A program made the translations under genes and the position numbers. Of a stretch of 64,000 nucleotides of DNA, positions 35,197-56,234 are shown one piece after another; position 1 is the stretch's first letter; each line of letters opens with the position of its first letter. The notes beneath the pieces are model-generated. The model made no database searches and had not been told where the DNA came from. It saw only the letters and a program-made list of their open reading frames with translations. This DNA is from Apostichopus japonicus. Lineage: Eukaryota; Echinodermata; Holothuroidea; Aspidochirotida; Stichopodidae. The stretch is from positions 14,610,077 through 14,674,076 of the forward strand of contig NC_092582.1 in NCBI RefSeq assembly GCF_037975245.1. Direction: 5' to 3'.

Positions 35197-35763
35197 TGCT
35201 CTTACAAAGAAAACACTCTTCGTCATTGCGGTAGCGTCAGCGTGAAGGAGTTACCTCCAAGCCCTAACAACCAAACAGAACCACATCAGATTCGAGGGCC
35301 ATGGGGCGAGGACGGTTCCAGACCCGTCCCCTATTGCCAAGAACCGGGCCTTGACTTTCTTGCCCGGGGACATTTTCTTTCCGGAAATCAAAACCCTTTC
35401 ATCAGTGGCTGAGGACAAGCGATGGTGCCCAGTCAGGGCACTGAAGTGGTACTTAAACAGGACAGAGAAGTTGAGACAAACAACCTCCCTTTTCATCCTG
35501 CCACGACCACCTTAAACAGCAGCCGCCAAGGATACCCTATCCCGATGGCTAGTAGAGATGATCCGCCTGTTCACGATGGGGGGATACCCGGCCAAGAGAT
35601 CACAACATCAGTGGGGCCTCGGCTTCCACAGCTCTCTCTGCCGGTATCCCGATACAGGACGTCCTCAAGGTGGCAGCGTGGAAAACACCAACTACGTTCG
35701 TCGCCTGTTACTTACCTGACACTCTACACGCCGAGTCAGCTTTTGGTAGCGCGGTGATGCGAG
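35197..35763 (+). pseudogene. DIRS tyrosine recombinase remnant
   Basis: LTKKTLFVIAVASA (35197-35240) is followed by a stop. VRALKWYLNRTEKLR lies further on. The C-terminal part is uninterrupted in one frame: HNISGASASTALSAGIP, IQDVLKVAAWKTPTTFVACYL, ESAFGSAVMR. The nucleophile tyrosine is at 35709-35711 (CYL). The box II motif normally reads H-x-x-R, but here it is HNIS with AGT at 35610-35612, so the catalytic arginine codon is lost in this copy. Together with the frameshifts this makes the enzyme non-functional. Confidence 0.8.
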
Positions 35764-35827
35764 GTCCGGTTGGTACTTGGTCCCACCCCACGGGCCTCCC
35801 ACCATCGGGCAGTGCCACTCGGTGCTA

Positions 35828-35920
35828 AGGTTGTGAGGAGACAGGTAAGCGAGGAGCGAAGTAAATATTCCAAAACTTACTGGTTTGGATATTTACGAGT
35901 GACGAGCTTACCTGTCTCCA
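35828..35920 (+). repeat. Internal complementary region of the DIRS element
   Basis: The first part (GAGGAGACAGGTAAGCGAGG, then AGCGAAGTAAAT) is complementary to the extreme left end. The second part (TCCAAAACTTACTGGTTTGG, then CTTACCTGTCTCC) is complementary to the extreme right end. This is the hallmark thought to template joining of the two ends in a circular intermediate. Confidence 0.92.
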
Positions 35921-36356
35921 TTCCCGCCTCCCTCCCCCGAGGGGGTGGGACACAGCCGGATGGGGGAGCAGTCGTTCGACTAGGCTCACGACTCCAAGCA
36001 CATCACCAGATAGACAGAGCCAACAACTACTAAGAGTCACCGGCCAGGTCTATCGGTGAAGGTAACTTTGCACCCTGTGTTTTTCATAGGCGTACTCACC
36101 TAAGTTGTCTTAGGGTTAGCAAGCGTTGGGCCTTTACAGGATGAGGCTCCTTGTTAGGAAAAAGGGGTAGTTTCGCCTGCAGTGCTCAGGAGAGTGTCCC
36201 CCCCCTTACCCGCTGCGGCGGGGAGGATTACACTCTCCCTGCTAGGTAGGCATCAGTGCCTTTTGTCAAGGGCTCACCTTTGAGAAGTTTAGTCGACGGG
36301 AGTCCTTGGGGGTGGCCAGAGGATTCTGGCCACCCCTATTTCGGTGACCGTGAGGC

Positions 36357-36540
36357 CACTTTTAAGGAGTGGTCTCATGAGTAGTGAGGAGTGACCGAGG
36401 GGGGGGTTCGGTCATAGAGGGCGCACAGTGTTATTATTTTACCAGGACTTTATAGGCACGGTAGAATGAGGTGCTAAGGTTGTGAGGAGACAGGTAAGCT
36501 CGTCACTCGTAAATATCCAAACCAGTAAGTTTTGGAATAT
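36357..36540 (+). repeat. Right inverted terminal repeat of the DIRS element
   Basis: It is complementary to the left repeat and ends with TCGTAAATATCCAAACCAG then TAAGTTTTGGAATAT, which has no counterpart at the left outer end. Non-identical outermost ends are expected for DIRS elements. Confidence 0.88.
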
Positions 36541-36756
36541 ATCCTGTAAAATTGTATGTGACATGTGACTATATCACTTTTGTACAGACTTTACTACATT
36601 TCGACATGTTTTCTCACATACGGGAGTGGTAAATTATCATCACATTCTACGGTTCAAGACGGAACCAGCTGATCAATCCCTCCTGTGGATTGTGGTATTA
36701 ATAATTTGCTGTTCAATGGCCTGAACCAACTCATGACCCACCATTCAATATATATG

Positions 36757-37060
36757 ACTGCATGTTGATATACACTAGTACATATCCCACTGTACTGACT
36801 TGTAATTAAGGAAGGACTTGCCTATAGATATGAAAGTACTGTATCATGTAATTGTAGTGCAAACTATGTTATTTCCCATGCATAGGCTACTATCACAGCT
36901 CCTTTTATTCTCACCAAGACTGTGTGTTGATATGTACACTAGTATATCCACCTTACGGCCTTTTAATTAAGGAAGGAATTGCCTATACTGTAATATGAAA
37001 GTAAATTGTATAATGTATGTTAGTGAAAACTAGGTTAAGTACTATCACAGTTCCATTGTT
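36757..37060. repeat. About 160-bp tandem duplication
   Basis: Two diverged copies share GTTGATAT, ACACTAGTA, TTAATTAAGGAAGGA, TTGCCTATA and ACTATCACAGTTCC-like blocks in order. Confidence 0.75.
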
Positions 37061-40000
37061 CCCACCCAATGATGGTACCAGCATTCAGTGTACTGTGGTA
37101 TAATTTATGGCAAAACTCATTGGATATTGAACTGGTTTCCTTTACTCTTTGAGTGTCGTTTGATATGTTCTGAAAATCTAACACGGACCTTTGTTCATGT
37201 CAACTGCTTGAACAATTTCTTTGAAGCAATTTGATAGCTATACTGTTCACTATTTAGTCTATACTGTAGGTACTGTTAAGTGAAATGCATGTACACAAAG
37301 ATACATACTCATATATATGCAAGATTCCATTAACAACCTACAGTATACTATCATATGAAGATTTGTTTATCAAGGAGCTCATATTGTTTGGGCCTCTCGT
37401 TTATAGCTCCATGCTTACACATACCTGATCCCAGGTACTCTCTGATCCCTGGTAATGTCTGATACCTGGTACTCTCCCAGATACTCTCTGATCTCAGCAG
37501 AAAAGCAGTACCTAATCATAATATTGTGATTTTTAGGGATTTCTGACCAAACCTGAAAGAGACTATTTAGTAGGCTGCCATAATAGACCATGTATCTTGC
37601 ACATTTATAATGGAATTAATGTGACCAATAACAACCCTTGAAGTATAACACTTATATTTCTATCATCATACTACTGTATAATGACTCCATCCTTCAAACA
37701 AACATCATTCTTGAAAGGGCAATACTTGTTCAAGGCCAGTGATCAATGCCAGTGGTCAATGCCAGTGGTCAAACTGGGCTTGCAATTTTGTAAATATTAA
37801 GTTACTGTAGGTTCTATGGTAACCTCCATGCAAACATGGTTGTTGTCTGTGTGTCAAGGCTGTGCTGATTTCATTTCATGTAGTACATATAGTGTGTACA
37901 CATTGCTAAGTTCCATGTGTGATGCACTTTCCCTTTGACTGTACATAGCAGTGTGAAACCTGGTTGTTGTAAATGCACTCTTCAGGGTCATATTATGGCA
38001 TACACATTTACAACAGCACAATTCTATATATTTATATAGATATATATAATGAAAGCATCCTTTAGTAACTTTAGTAAGTTTGCACATTTTGGGGACTTTG
38101 CCGATCCTATTTGGTGTGTGACACCAAACCTATTAATGTTGGTCTTCACTATGCCTATCAGCTAAATAAATATCCTTTTAGAGAAAGAGGTGGTTTGTCG
38201 GGCAGGTTTAAGTACCCAGGTTTTCACACGTTTTCCCACCTATCGGGCATAGGTGTAGCGGTTGCAATATTTACACAGTGCAGAAATATTGCATCCCTCT
38301 TTGTTATATATGTTGGCTTTGAACGGTGCTGGACCTTTCTCTTTACTGTATGTCTGCACAGCAATAAAATTGGTTGTGCATAATGATTGGGTAAGCAAAG
38401 TTATGGTCTGGTGCTTTTCAATTTCCTAAGAAACCTTTGGAGTTGGTTTCCACGAAAGCAATTTCAGAACAATTGGAAAGGAGGGCAAATGGCACTGAGC
38501 ACTCTTTTTGCTGTGTCTTGGGGGGGGGGGGGGGGTTGGGTGAGGGAAAGTACTTTTGATTTACGTTTAAAATACAAAATACAAAACCTCTTCACAAGTT
38601 TTCAGGTAGAAACCAAAGATTTGGAAGAAGCTTTCACCATGTAGCACACTTAATTGACCTTTGATCGGCCTTTTAAGTTCCGTGACATAAAAAAAATATA
38701 AACGTGAGAATAAAAACAAATTTTTAAAATGACAAAAAAAAGACTGAAAATTTGTAAGGCATCGATAACGATTCACTTGAGCTTCAGAGGCTTCGGAAAA
38801 ATCGTTGCGATGATTCAGATATTTCAAATATGTTTCTTGAAACTTGATTTGGCAGCGACCAGTCGCAGTTGAAAGTGTCCAGTGCAGTAGCTAGAGTGTA
38901 CATTTGGTTGTGGATTGCCAACCTTAATATTATCCAATTTGTCAGTTTGTCTCTTGGTATGCTAGTTTGTATCCTAGGGAAACCATGCATTGAACAGTTG
39001 CTTGGATTCTGTAACAATATGCTGGTTGCTCCTCAGCACACTGTCAAAGATAATTAACTTGTGATTGTATTACAAGAGGTTAAAAGTGTAAAAAAAAATA
39101 TTCAAGACCTTGCATTCAAACAGGCATCTTTTGAATGCTGCAAACGGGTTGGACTATTTTCTGTCGAGTTATCTCAATATCAGCACTTGAATTTCTGTGA
39201 GTTCGTTAGGAACTGCATTGATTACTGTAGTTAATTTACTCAACTGCGTGGTAAGGCGTTTGACATTACGTTTAGTTGGTTTAGTTGGTTGGTAGGAAAA
39301 TATTGAAACCAAACCACAAAAAGTATACTTTACTTGTAAATGAATACAAATATTTTATCGATTCAAAAGGGTTGTAGAATCTGTGGTAGTTTTCTAACTA
39401 TTTAATTTTTTTTTTCTTCTTTTGTGACAAAAAAATTCCACTCTCAATTTCAATGGGGATACATAAATTTTGTAAATTTTAATGAACTTTGGGTACTGGT
39501 GCGATGAAAGCAGGCCGATTTCCGAGCAAAATTTTTCTTCTTTCTCAACTGTGATCAGAAATATTTTTACCTGGATAAGATTGGGTGGAAAAAATCCCAC
39601 TTCGTTTTTCAAGGAAATAGTTGTATAAAATGCTACAGTAATTGTTTTCTGCAGCACAAACTGGTTGCGCGATGAGCACTTTTACGGAGCCAATACGGAG
39701 CATGTTGCTTATCACTTGTTACTTAATATTTACTTTCTCTGTTAATTGCTAACATTGGTTTCTAATTTAAAAACCGTTTTATGCTAATTATGTCAATTTA
39801 TGTAACAGGAAATGTTTTATCTTCCCAACCTGTTAAAAAATGTTATTTTAATGTACTTTCAAGCATGGTGTAGTTTATTTTGCCAAGAGGTTCCCTATTT
39901 TTTTTTTTCTTGGGAGGGGGGTGCTAGACGAGAGGATGGATCAAATCTAAATCTAAATCTACTTTGAAAGACAGGTTGGCATTTTTATGAAAGGCAGTGT

Positions 40001-40150
40001 CATTAAAGCTACTGTCCATCAATCCCTTCCTACATGAGGAGTAAAATCACACCTTTTTTTTCTCTGTACATATGGCAGAATTTGAATCAATTTTTTTTTT
40101 TAATTAAATATTCGTTTTATTTATGTTTTTCATTTTCATGGTCTCTGCAG
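37061..40150. other. Non-coding interval before the synthase
   Basis: It contains a small CTGATNCC(T)GGTA cluster near 37430-37490, a GTCAATGCCAGTG repeat near 37740, a poly-G run at 38520-38534, and T-rich stretches up to the acceptor at 40150. The open frames at 38111-38383 and 38387-38644 show no domain. Confidence 0.5.
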
Positions 40151-40166
40151 GTCATCGACTGAAGGG

Positions 40167-49616
<9,450 letters not shown>

Positions 49617-49619
49617 TGA

Positions 49620-50120
49620 AATATTCCGGATCACACATAACATGCTCTTAATATTAAAGGATAATAGTCCGAATCACACCTAACATGCTTCTAATATTAA
49701 AGGACTCTCTCTATATCGGTTCACATTAACCAATTTCTGAGCTGCTAGCTTGGTTTATACTCTTTCAAAACAAACTAATGGTTCTCAAAACTATCACACC
49801 CACATCGCCACAAAAAAACAAACCAAAGAACTTCATCGACATGAATGAATAATGACAGAAGCTCGAAGAATCCAGCGAATGTCACCGTTGTACTTGTTTG
49901 ATAGTTTGACAGTTCTGCTTAAAATCATATAGAATGCAGTGCTCAATAACTCAATGATTTGGAATGTGACCGAGTGGTCACTTCATCAGATAAAGCTGAC
50001 ACACCATTAACATTGTCATGGTCATCTCATTGAAGGAGAAAATGTCAGAATTTTATTCTGAAATTGAAGGTTAGAGAATAAATGAAGAAATAATGCATAT
50101 GTGGAGGATTTCGTGACGTT
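49620..50120. other. DHPS 3' flank / probable 3' UTR
   Basis: A 26-bp near-duplicate (TAATATTAAAGGA, CACACNTAACATGCT) lies at about 49630-49690. An AATAAA is at 50077. Confidence 0.45.
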
Positions 50121-50126
50121 AGCTGC

Positions 50127-50383
<257 letters not shown>

Positions 50384-50399
50384 ATGATATCTCTGCTCT

Positions 50400-53300
50400 T
50401 GGCAAAGATAAAAACGATGTGTCGGAAACAGGGTTCTTGCAATATGTTGATTTTTTTTTTTTTTTACGTCTAGGATCTTTTATGAAAGATTAACAACAGA
50501 TTCTAGACAGATGACTAACAAGGTAATTAATCCTAATATTTTTTTTTAATAAAAAAAAGAAAGGAAAAGATAATTGTGTTTTAATAGTACTTCTGCAGAC
50601 TATAGTGACTCGAAAGTTGGCAAGTAGTGCATACTACTTCCGACTGAGATCTGTCTGGTAACTAAGTTGGAGGAAATGCAACGTTTAGTTGCCATATATA
50701 ACCATTTCAAGTATAAAGAATATGCTTTAATTTGATTGCATTATGATTAACATTTGTGCCTCTGCGATGAAGCTTCTGAAAGCCTGCTTTGTTGGATTGA
50801 CTCACTCCATCTCTCCTATCCTGCAAGATTCCATTTTGACAATTTTTGCATTTTGCATGGAAAACGGGTGACAACGTTTATGATGTGATTACACAGATTC
50901 TCCACGAGGGGGAAAGATTGGTTGACATTTATGCATATTTTTTATTTTATTGTATTGATTTCATATGAATCATGTTGGATACAGAGGTGTGTAGCTTTAA
51001 AGTTTTTATGTGGAGAATATGACATACCATGCCCCTGAAAATTTCATCCATTTCTCTTTTTTACAATTTTTTACACTCCTCCGGCAGTAGAGAGTTTACA
51101 ACTTTTTTACGACTTTGAAATTTTGTACTATTTTGGAAAGTCACACTTTTGTTACCATTTTTAAGTCAACATGTTGAAAGGCTTTATTTTTCTTGTGCAG
51201 AAAATATAACCAGTAATGTTTTTGTGCAATGTACATCCTATTTTAAAAGCACCCTGTCAAACATGTACTAATTTATTAATTAGACTTGATAGGAATGCTT
51301 TTAATATAGGGGATCGTGTGTTTTTTACAAAGGATAAGCATATGCATGGCAACTTAGTTTCTTTGCAGTGGTCATTTAAAACAGCACTGTTTATGAAATC
51401 ATGTTGTTGTAAAAATTGGAGACTGGACATTGTATGAAGGGTTATTATTTGCCCAAACTTTCATAATGTTGGACAGAGGCAGCAGAATGAGGTTCAATCG
51501 TGGTGGGGGGAGGGGGGGGGGGAAATGGCACAAACATCAAAAGGCAGTGGAACATGCTACTCTGATGTGACTCTGGGCAAACCATAGAATCAAACTGATC
51601 AACCAAAAAAAAATTAAGGTCCCTTTTCAAGTGCAATTTTTTGCTTTCAAATTCCTCAACCAAAGAGCGTTTTTTTCTTTCTTGATTTCTCAATAAGGGA
51701 GAAAGGGAATAAAGAGAGAGAGAGTTATCACAAAAATAGGGAGGGATTCGTGCGCCCCCTGTTCCCCTTGCCCTGATAACGGCTGGAAAATATCAGGAAA
51801 ATCTCAAACCTTAGGATGTTTTTTTTTTCTTTGCCATATCTTTTTCCTCCTTTTACAAATTTCATGTTCAATGTTTAGAAGATGTTACTGAAACTGAGTA
51901 AGGTACAATTCCTTGATGTCAAAACCTTGACATGTAATTTTTCAAACAGTAAAGTTCTCTGTGTGTTAGTGCTCTGTGTCAAGGTATGTTGTAAATATTT
52001 GCTTTCCATTTTAGCGTAATGTTTAAAAAAAATTTTTTTTTTAGAAGTGTCAGTTAATTTGCCTCTCCTCGTTCTGCAGTCAAATCACAAATCCAATAGA
52101 ACCTTACGTACTTCTTTTACAGAGTCAGTCTCAATAAGAGGTTGGGGGGGGGGGGGGGATGGCAGACTAATTTTTTTTAATGATTTGGGTGAATTAAGTC
52201 ACAAACAAACTGATGAACTAGCCACCGCACAGAAGCAAAAGTAAAACTATGATTCATCTTTAGTTTTCATCTGTGTGACAGTCAAGTCCAAAGTTTTTAT
52301 TCCTTGACCAGAGGCAAAATAAATCTATGTGATGGTGATGGTGTTAATGTGTACGTGTGTGATGTGATGACTTGGTCAAAGTCTGAAAATAAATAAAAAA
52401 TAGATAATAAATAAATAGATGCACTCATTGAGTAGAAGAACCCCATTGTTTTCTGTAGAGGTCATCAAAGGTCAACAGAGGTCAAAGTCCGAATACCTTG
52501 TAAACAGATAACTCAAAAACCCTAAGATGGATGACCTTGTATTTAGTATGTGGATGCACCCCAGATTGAGTAGACGAAATTCAATATTTTCAGTAAAGGT
52601 CGAAGGTCATTTGAAGTCAACAGAGTTCAAAGTCTGAAAACTTTGTAAGCCCTCAAACTCCAACCATATCTTTGATGATTGGCTTTTCTTAGTCACTGTC
52701 ATAGGATTTGACCTTTGCTCTGTTAAGAGGCTGAGAGTTTTCCACTTCAAAGGTTTAAGTGGCACTTTGAGTCTGGGAAAATCTTCTTTTTTTTTTTTTC
52801 ATTGGTACAATAAGGTGTTACAAGAGAATTAAGTTTACTTGTTGAAAAGATATCCTATGTTTGCCTCTCATTCAATGATTTACTAATGGAGGAAACAGCT
52901 TAAATTTGTCTTGATTGTAAATTTGGCCATTATTATTGTTCACAGCAGTTTTTAATTTTCATTCTGACCGATTCCATTGTTTTAAGTTAGATAAAGACAG
53001 TCTCACTACAAGAACAGAAAAACAAACGATTAATAACATACATCCTTCATTGCAGGAGGGTTACTGAAATTCTCAAGTTTTCCATACATGTGAGGTATTT
53101 TTTATATATTGGCAGGGGTGGGTCCAGAATTTATAAAAGAAAGGGGGAGTCCCCCAGGTTTGCCCTTGCTTCGAATATATGTGTGAGGATTCAATAGGGA
53201 CGAGCAGAGGAGGTGCCACACCCCCTAGATCTGCTGATATGGACGGTGTTTAAAACCTTTTACAAAACCAAACCAAACCAACTCTATCCAGTCATAAAAT

Positions 53301-53930
53301 GGCATATGTTACAGTTTGTAAATAAATTTTTCTCAACATAAATAAATTGGTATTCATATGGATTATTTCTTTTTTTCTTTTTGTTCGTGCTTTTGTTGTT
53401 TACTATGACAGGTGTTTGTAATTGTCAACATGAAAGACAGTAGGGTGTGGGAGAGGTGTGGGAGAGGGGTGGGAGAGGGTCATTTTGAGCAGCAGGAATT
53501 CAAACCTATTACAGTAGACTGATTTAAGATATCTTGCGTAGGACAAGAACATAATAAAATTGTTCCAAACTTCAACGTTATGCAACAATAACATACTTCA
53601 CTTGGGTGGGAGGGAAGGGTTGGAGGTAGGGGGAGTGGGGGGCAGGGAGGCAGGACATTGAGGTATTTAAATCCATTGCTACAGACAATATGGAGATAAA
53701 TTAATAAGAATGATGAAAAATGATATTTCATAGCTTTGGCTCTACTAGCTCAATTTTAGACCATGTTATCATTAACATGATCTGGAAAAACAGCAGTATA
53801 ATTCTGCATTTAAAATAAAAAATATTAATCTCATGAAGCTTATTTAAGATGCTTATTACACATATTACCAATAAAGTATTACAAAAACAAATCATGAAAG
53901 CTTCTGGCTGATATCAACCCTACCTCTGTC
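50400..53930. other. Intergenic interval
   Basis: No conserved exon. Poly-G runs at about 51513 and 52144, and CCAAACCA/AACCAA words near 53268. Short frames lack domains. Confidence 0.55.
52330..52640. repeat. Two diverged tandem copies rich in AGGTCA
   Basis: TTGAGTAGA, TTTTCNGTA, AGAGGTCATCAAAGGTCAAC and AAGTC(C/T)GAA blocks occur in the same order twice. At least six AGGTCA-type words lie at 52458-52612. Confidence 0.65.
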
Positions 53931-53993
53931 CTCTCACCCCTATCTCTCACCCGTACCTCTCACCCCTATCTCTCACCCCTACCTCTCACCCCA
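53921..53993. repeat. 12-bp minisatellite
   Basis: About five to six units of CTCTCACCCCTA with single-base changes. Confidence 0.88.
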
Positions 53994-53999
53994 TCATAA

Positions 54000-55979
54000 A
54001 ACATGATGGACAGAAGCATGCTATCCTAGCTCCCATTCTCTCTGGCTACACTACTCCCTGAAGTGGTCAACAGGAGCATCTTCCACTCCCTCTCCTGGAT
54101 AATATAAAAGCTATCACATATTTAAAGTTTCATATTTATGCCCTCCCCCCCCCCAAAAAAAAAAAAAAAATTGGAAAAAAGAGAACAAAGATAAAACCTG
54201 ATACTCTGATTAATATAATATCTGAAAAAAAACATTTTTTTATTTACAAATTAAACCCCATCAGAAATAAAATGTACATTGTACTGGTTAAGCCTAAAAA
54301 TAATGGTTATATGTATAAAAGTTACAGGACATGATGTTCTGATCTTACCAATGTAAGGTATGCGATATTTACCCAAAGTCCAGTCCAACATTTTACCACC
54401 AAAAATAATTCTACAAATTAAAAGTAACAAACCCCACTTGTAGCTTTACATCTCAATTGTCCGAGTAGCAGCTCCCTGATATCGAACCCAGACAGTAACA
54501 GGTTTAACCAGGGAGGATGCTACTGGGTCCAAATAGCAGATCAAAGAAAATTGCACAGAAAATTGCACAACATGCAACTTATTACCTGCACTATCAGAAA
54601 AACAAATTACTGCCCTCATCTTAAAATGAACTGACACTGTCAACAGAGTTTTTTAATGACACTTTTATCACCTGGGCAGGGTTCCATTCAACCCTCCATG
54701 GGCATGAATGATGAGGGTTACAATGAAAACGACTGACCAATGCAACTGATGGTATCAATAACGGGTGACCAATTTTCATAGCGAAAAATAATCCAAAATG
54801 TCAAAATGCAGATATTTGTAGCAGATCCAGATCTCTGATTGAAATACTTCCTTGTTTTTTCTCTCCCCCCCCCCCCTGGCATAACTAAAGAAAGGCCTCA
54901 TCTATCATAGTATTAGTAGTGTTAAGGTAGGACTGAATGGATCTGGAATTTCACACAAACTTAAACTTAGCATGAAACATAAAATTTCTCTTCTCAAGTG
55001 AACTTTTCTGACCTTTAACTCCTATCACACACTTAATAAGATATTAACCTTACAATATAAACTTACCTCTTGGAAATTTCTCATGTGCACTGAAAATCTC
55101 TCAACCCTGCAAATCTCTCAACCCTACTGTACATCCCCCCCCCCTCCCCACTTTCCTGATATTAACCACTCTCTACCAAATCCCACTTCCCCTTTTGTTA
55201 AGATGTCTGCTTACATTATTAAAAAAAACTCAACAAACCCATTAATATAATTTCCATGCTTTTTTTTTCTAAACAAAACCAATAGAAATTATGCATTTAT
55301 TTGGCAGAAAATCATACTGTGTATATGAACATACATTTCTTTGTAAAATACTCCTTCTTGAAAGACAATAACATATTAAACAAATACAAAATTCAACTCT
55401 CCCAATATACCTTTTAAACTGTGCATAGTTCATAGCTCTTTGTCTATTGATAGCCCTTTTCAAACCGTAACTAGCAGCATTGGGAAAAAAATAATTGTCA
55501 AACGATGGGATAACAACCAGTCCCCCTAAAATACCCTCTTTTCCAGAGTCTGTATTAGGGGGCTGTTCCCTATTGGCACAGTGTCTTTTCTATGTAGTGC
55601 TATAGCCAGAAACCATAGTACCTTTCTCAAACCTGTTGTCAAGTGTTTGGATCACCCTGGCCTTATGAAAGAATTTATAACAAGATCAAAAAAAGCATCC
55701 TTGTTCTCACATCTAGAAGAGGCAGTGTTGTAGTGAGTTACGACTGGAGTTATTAATTGTTAAAGTAAATTAATTAAAAGTTACAGCGACTCCAAAAAAT
55801 TGGTGGACGTTTTTTTCCGCATCCAGATAATACAGTGCCTCACGCTGGTCACTTAACTTGAGCCACCAGGAATGACTCGTAACAAACTTAAAAACGGAGT
55901 GATTGTCAAACTTCTGGCTAGTTGAACAGTCAGAGGTATTATGATGCAGGTGATAGATTGAAACCCTGTATGACCATTT
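54000..55979. other. Intergenic interval between convergent genes
   Basis: A duplicated CTCTCAACCCTNCA motif lies near 55100, with several poly-C and poly-A runs. A TCGAACC-like box near 54484 hints at a decayed SINE but no body matches. Confidence 0.5.
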
Positions 55980-55985
55980 TTTATT
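55980..55985 (-). terminator. Polyadenylation signal of the transporter gene
   Basis: TTTATT on the plus strand gives AATAAA on the minus strand, about 135 bases past the transporter stop codon. Confidence 0.45.
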
Positions 55986-56119
55986 CATTGTAGCCTATTC
56001 AGAATGATAAAAAAAAGAAGAAATCTCGCCTCCACAACGACTGGTAAAAACATGCCCTAGAAATGCTTTGACAAAAATGTTGGACTTTGTGCAAATTGGT
56101 TTTGAAAACATTTCCAAAA

Positions 56120-56234
56120 TCAGCTCTCCTTATCGCTGTTAGGTTCGTTAAGCAGAGCACGATGTTCGTCTGCTTCTTGAACCTTCCTGATGTCACGCCT
56201 GACCAGCAGCATCGTTGGAAAGAACAGAAGTGCA
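56120..56234 (-). CDS. Transporter terminal exon
   Basis: It finishes helix 12 (ALLFFPTMLLVRRDI) and a polar C-terminal tail (HRALLNEPNSDKES), with TGA at 56122-56120. Confidence 0.88.

Larger units (their letters stand above)
30120..36540 (+). mobile_element. DIRS-like tyrosine-recombinase retrotransposon, defective, about 6.4 kb
   Basis: Inverted terminal repeats of about 150-180 bp bound the element. The left one begins TTTACTTCGCTCCTCGCTTACC; the right one ends TCGTAAATATCCAAACCAG then TAAGTTTTGGAATAT. An internal region at 35828-35920 reads as the complement of both outer ends joined, the internal complementary region that defines DIRS elements. Order: left repeat, zinc-knuckle-like ORF1 start (30862), degenerate gag-like stretch, a reverse-transcriptase-free interval carrying two SINEs (32.5-34.3 kb), RNase H-like and tyrosine recombinase remnants, internal complementary region, right repeat. 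Frameshifts and stops show it cannot encode its own proteins. Confidence 0.88.

Noticed and set aside
54440-54540. SINE-like box GGGTTCGATATC on the minus strand
   Set aside because: Only a single B-box-like word; no matching body or tail.
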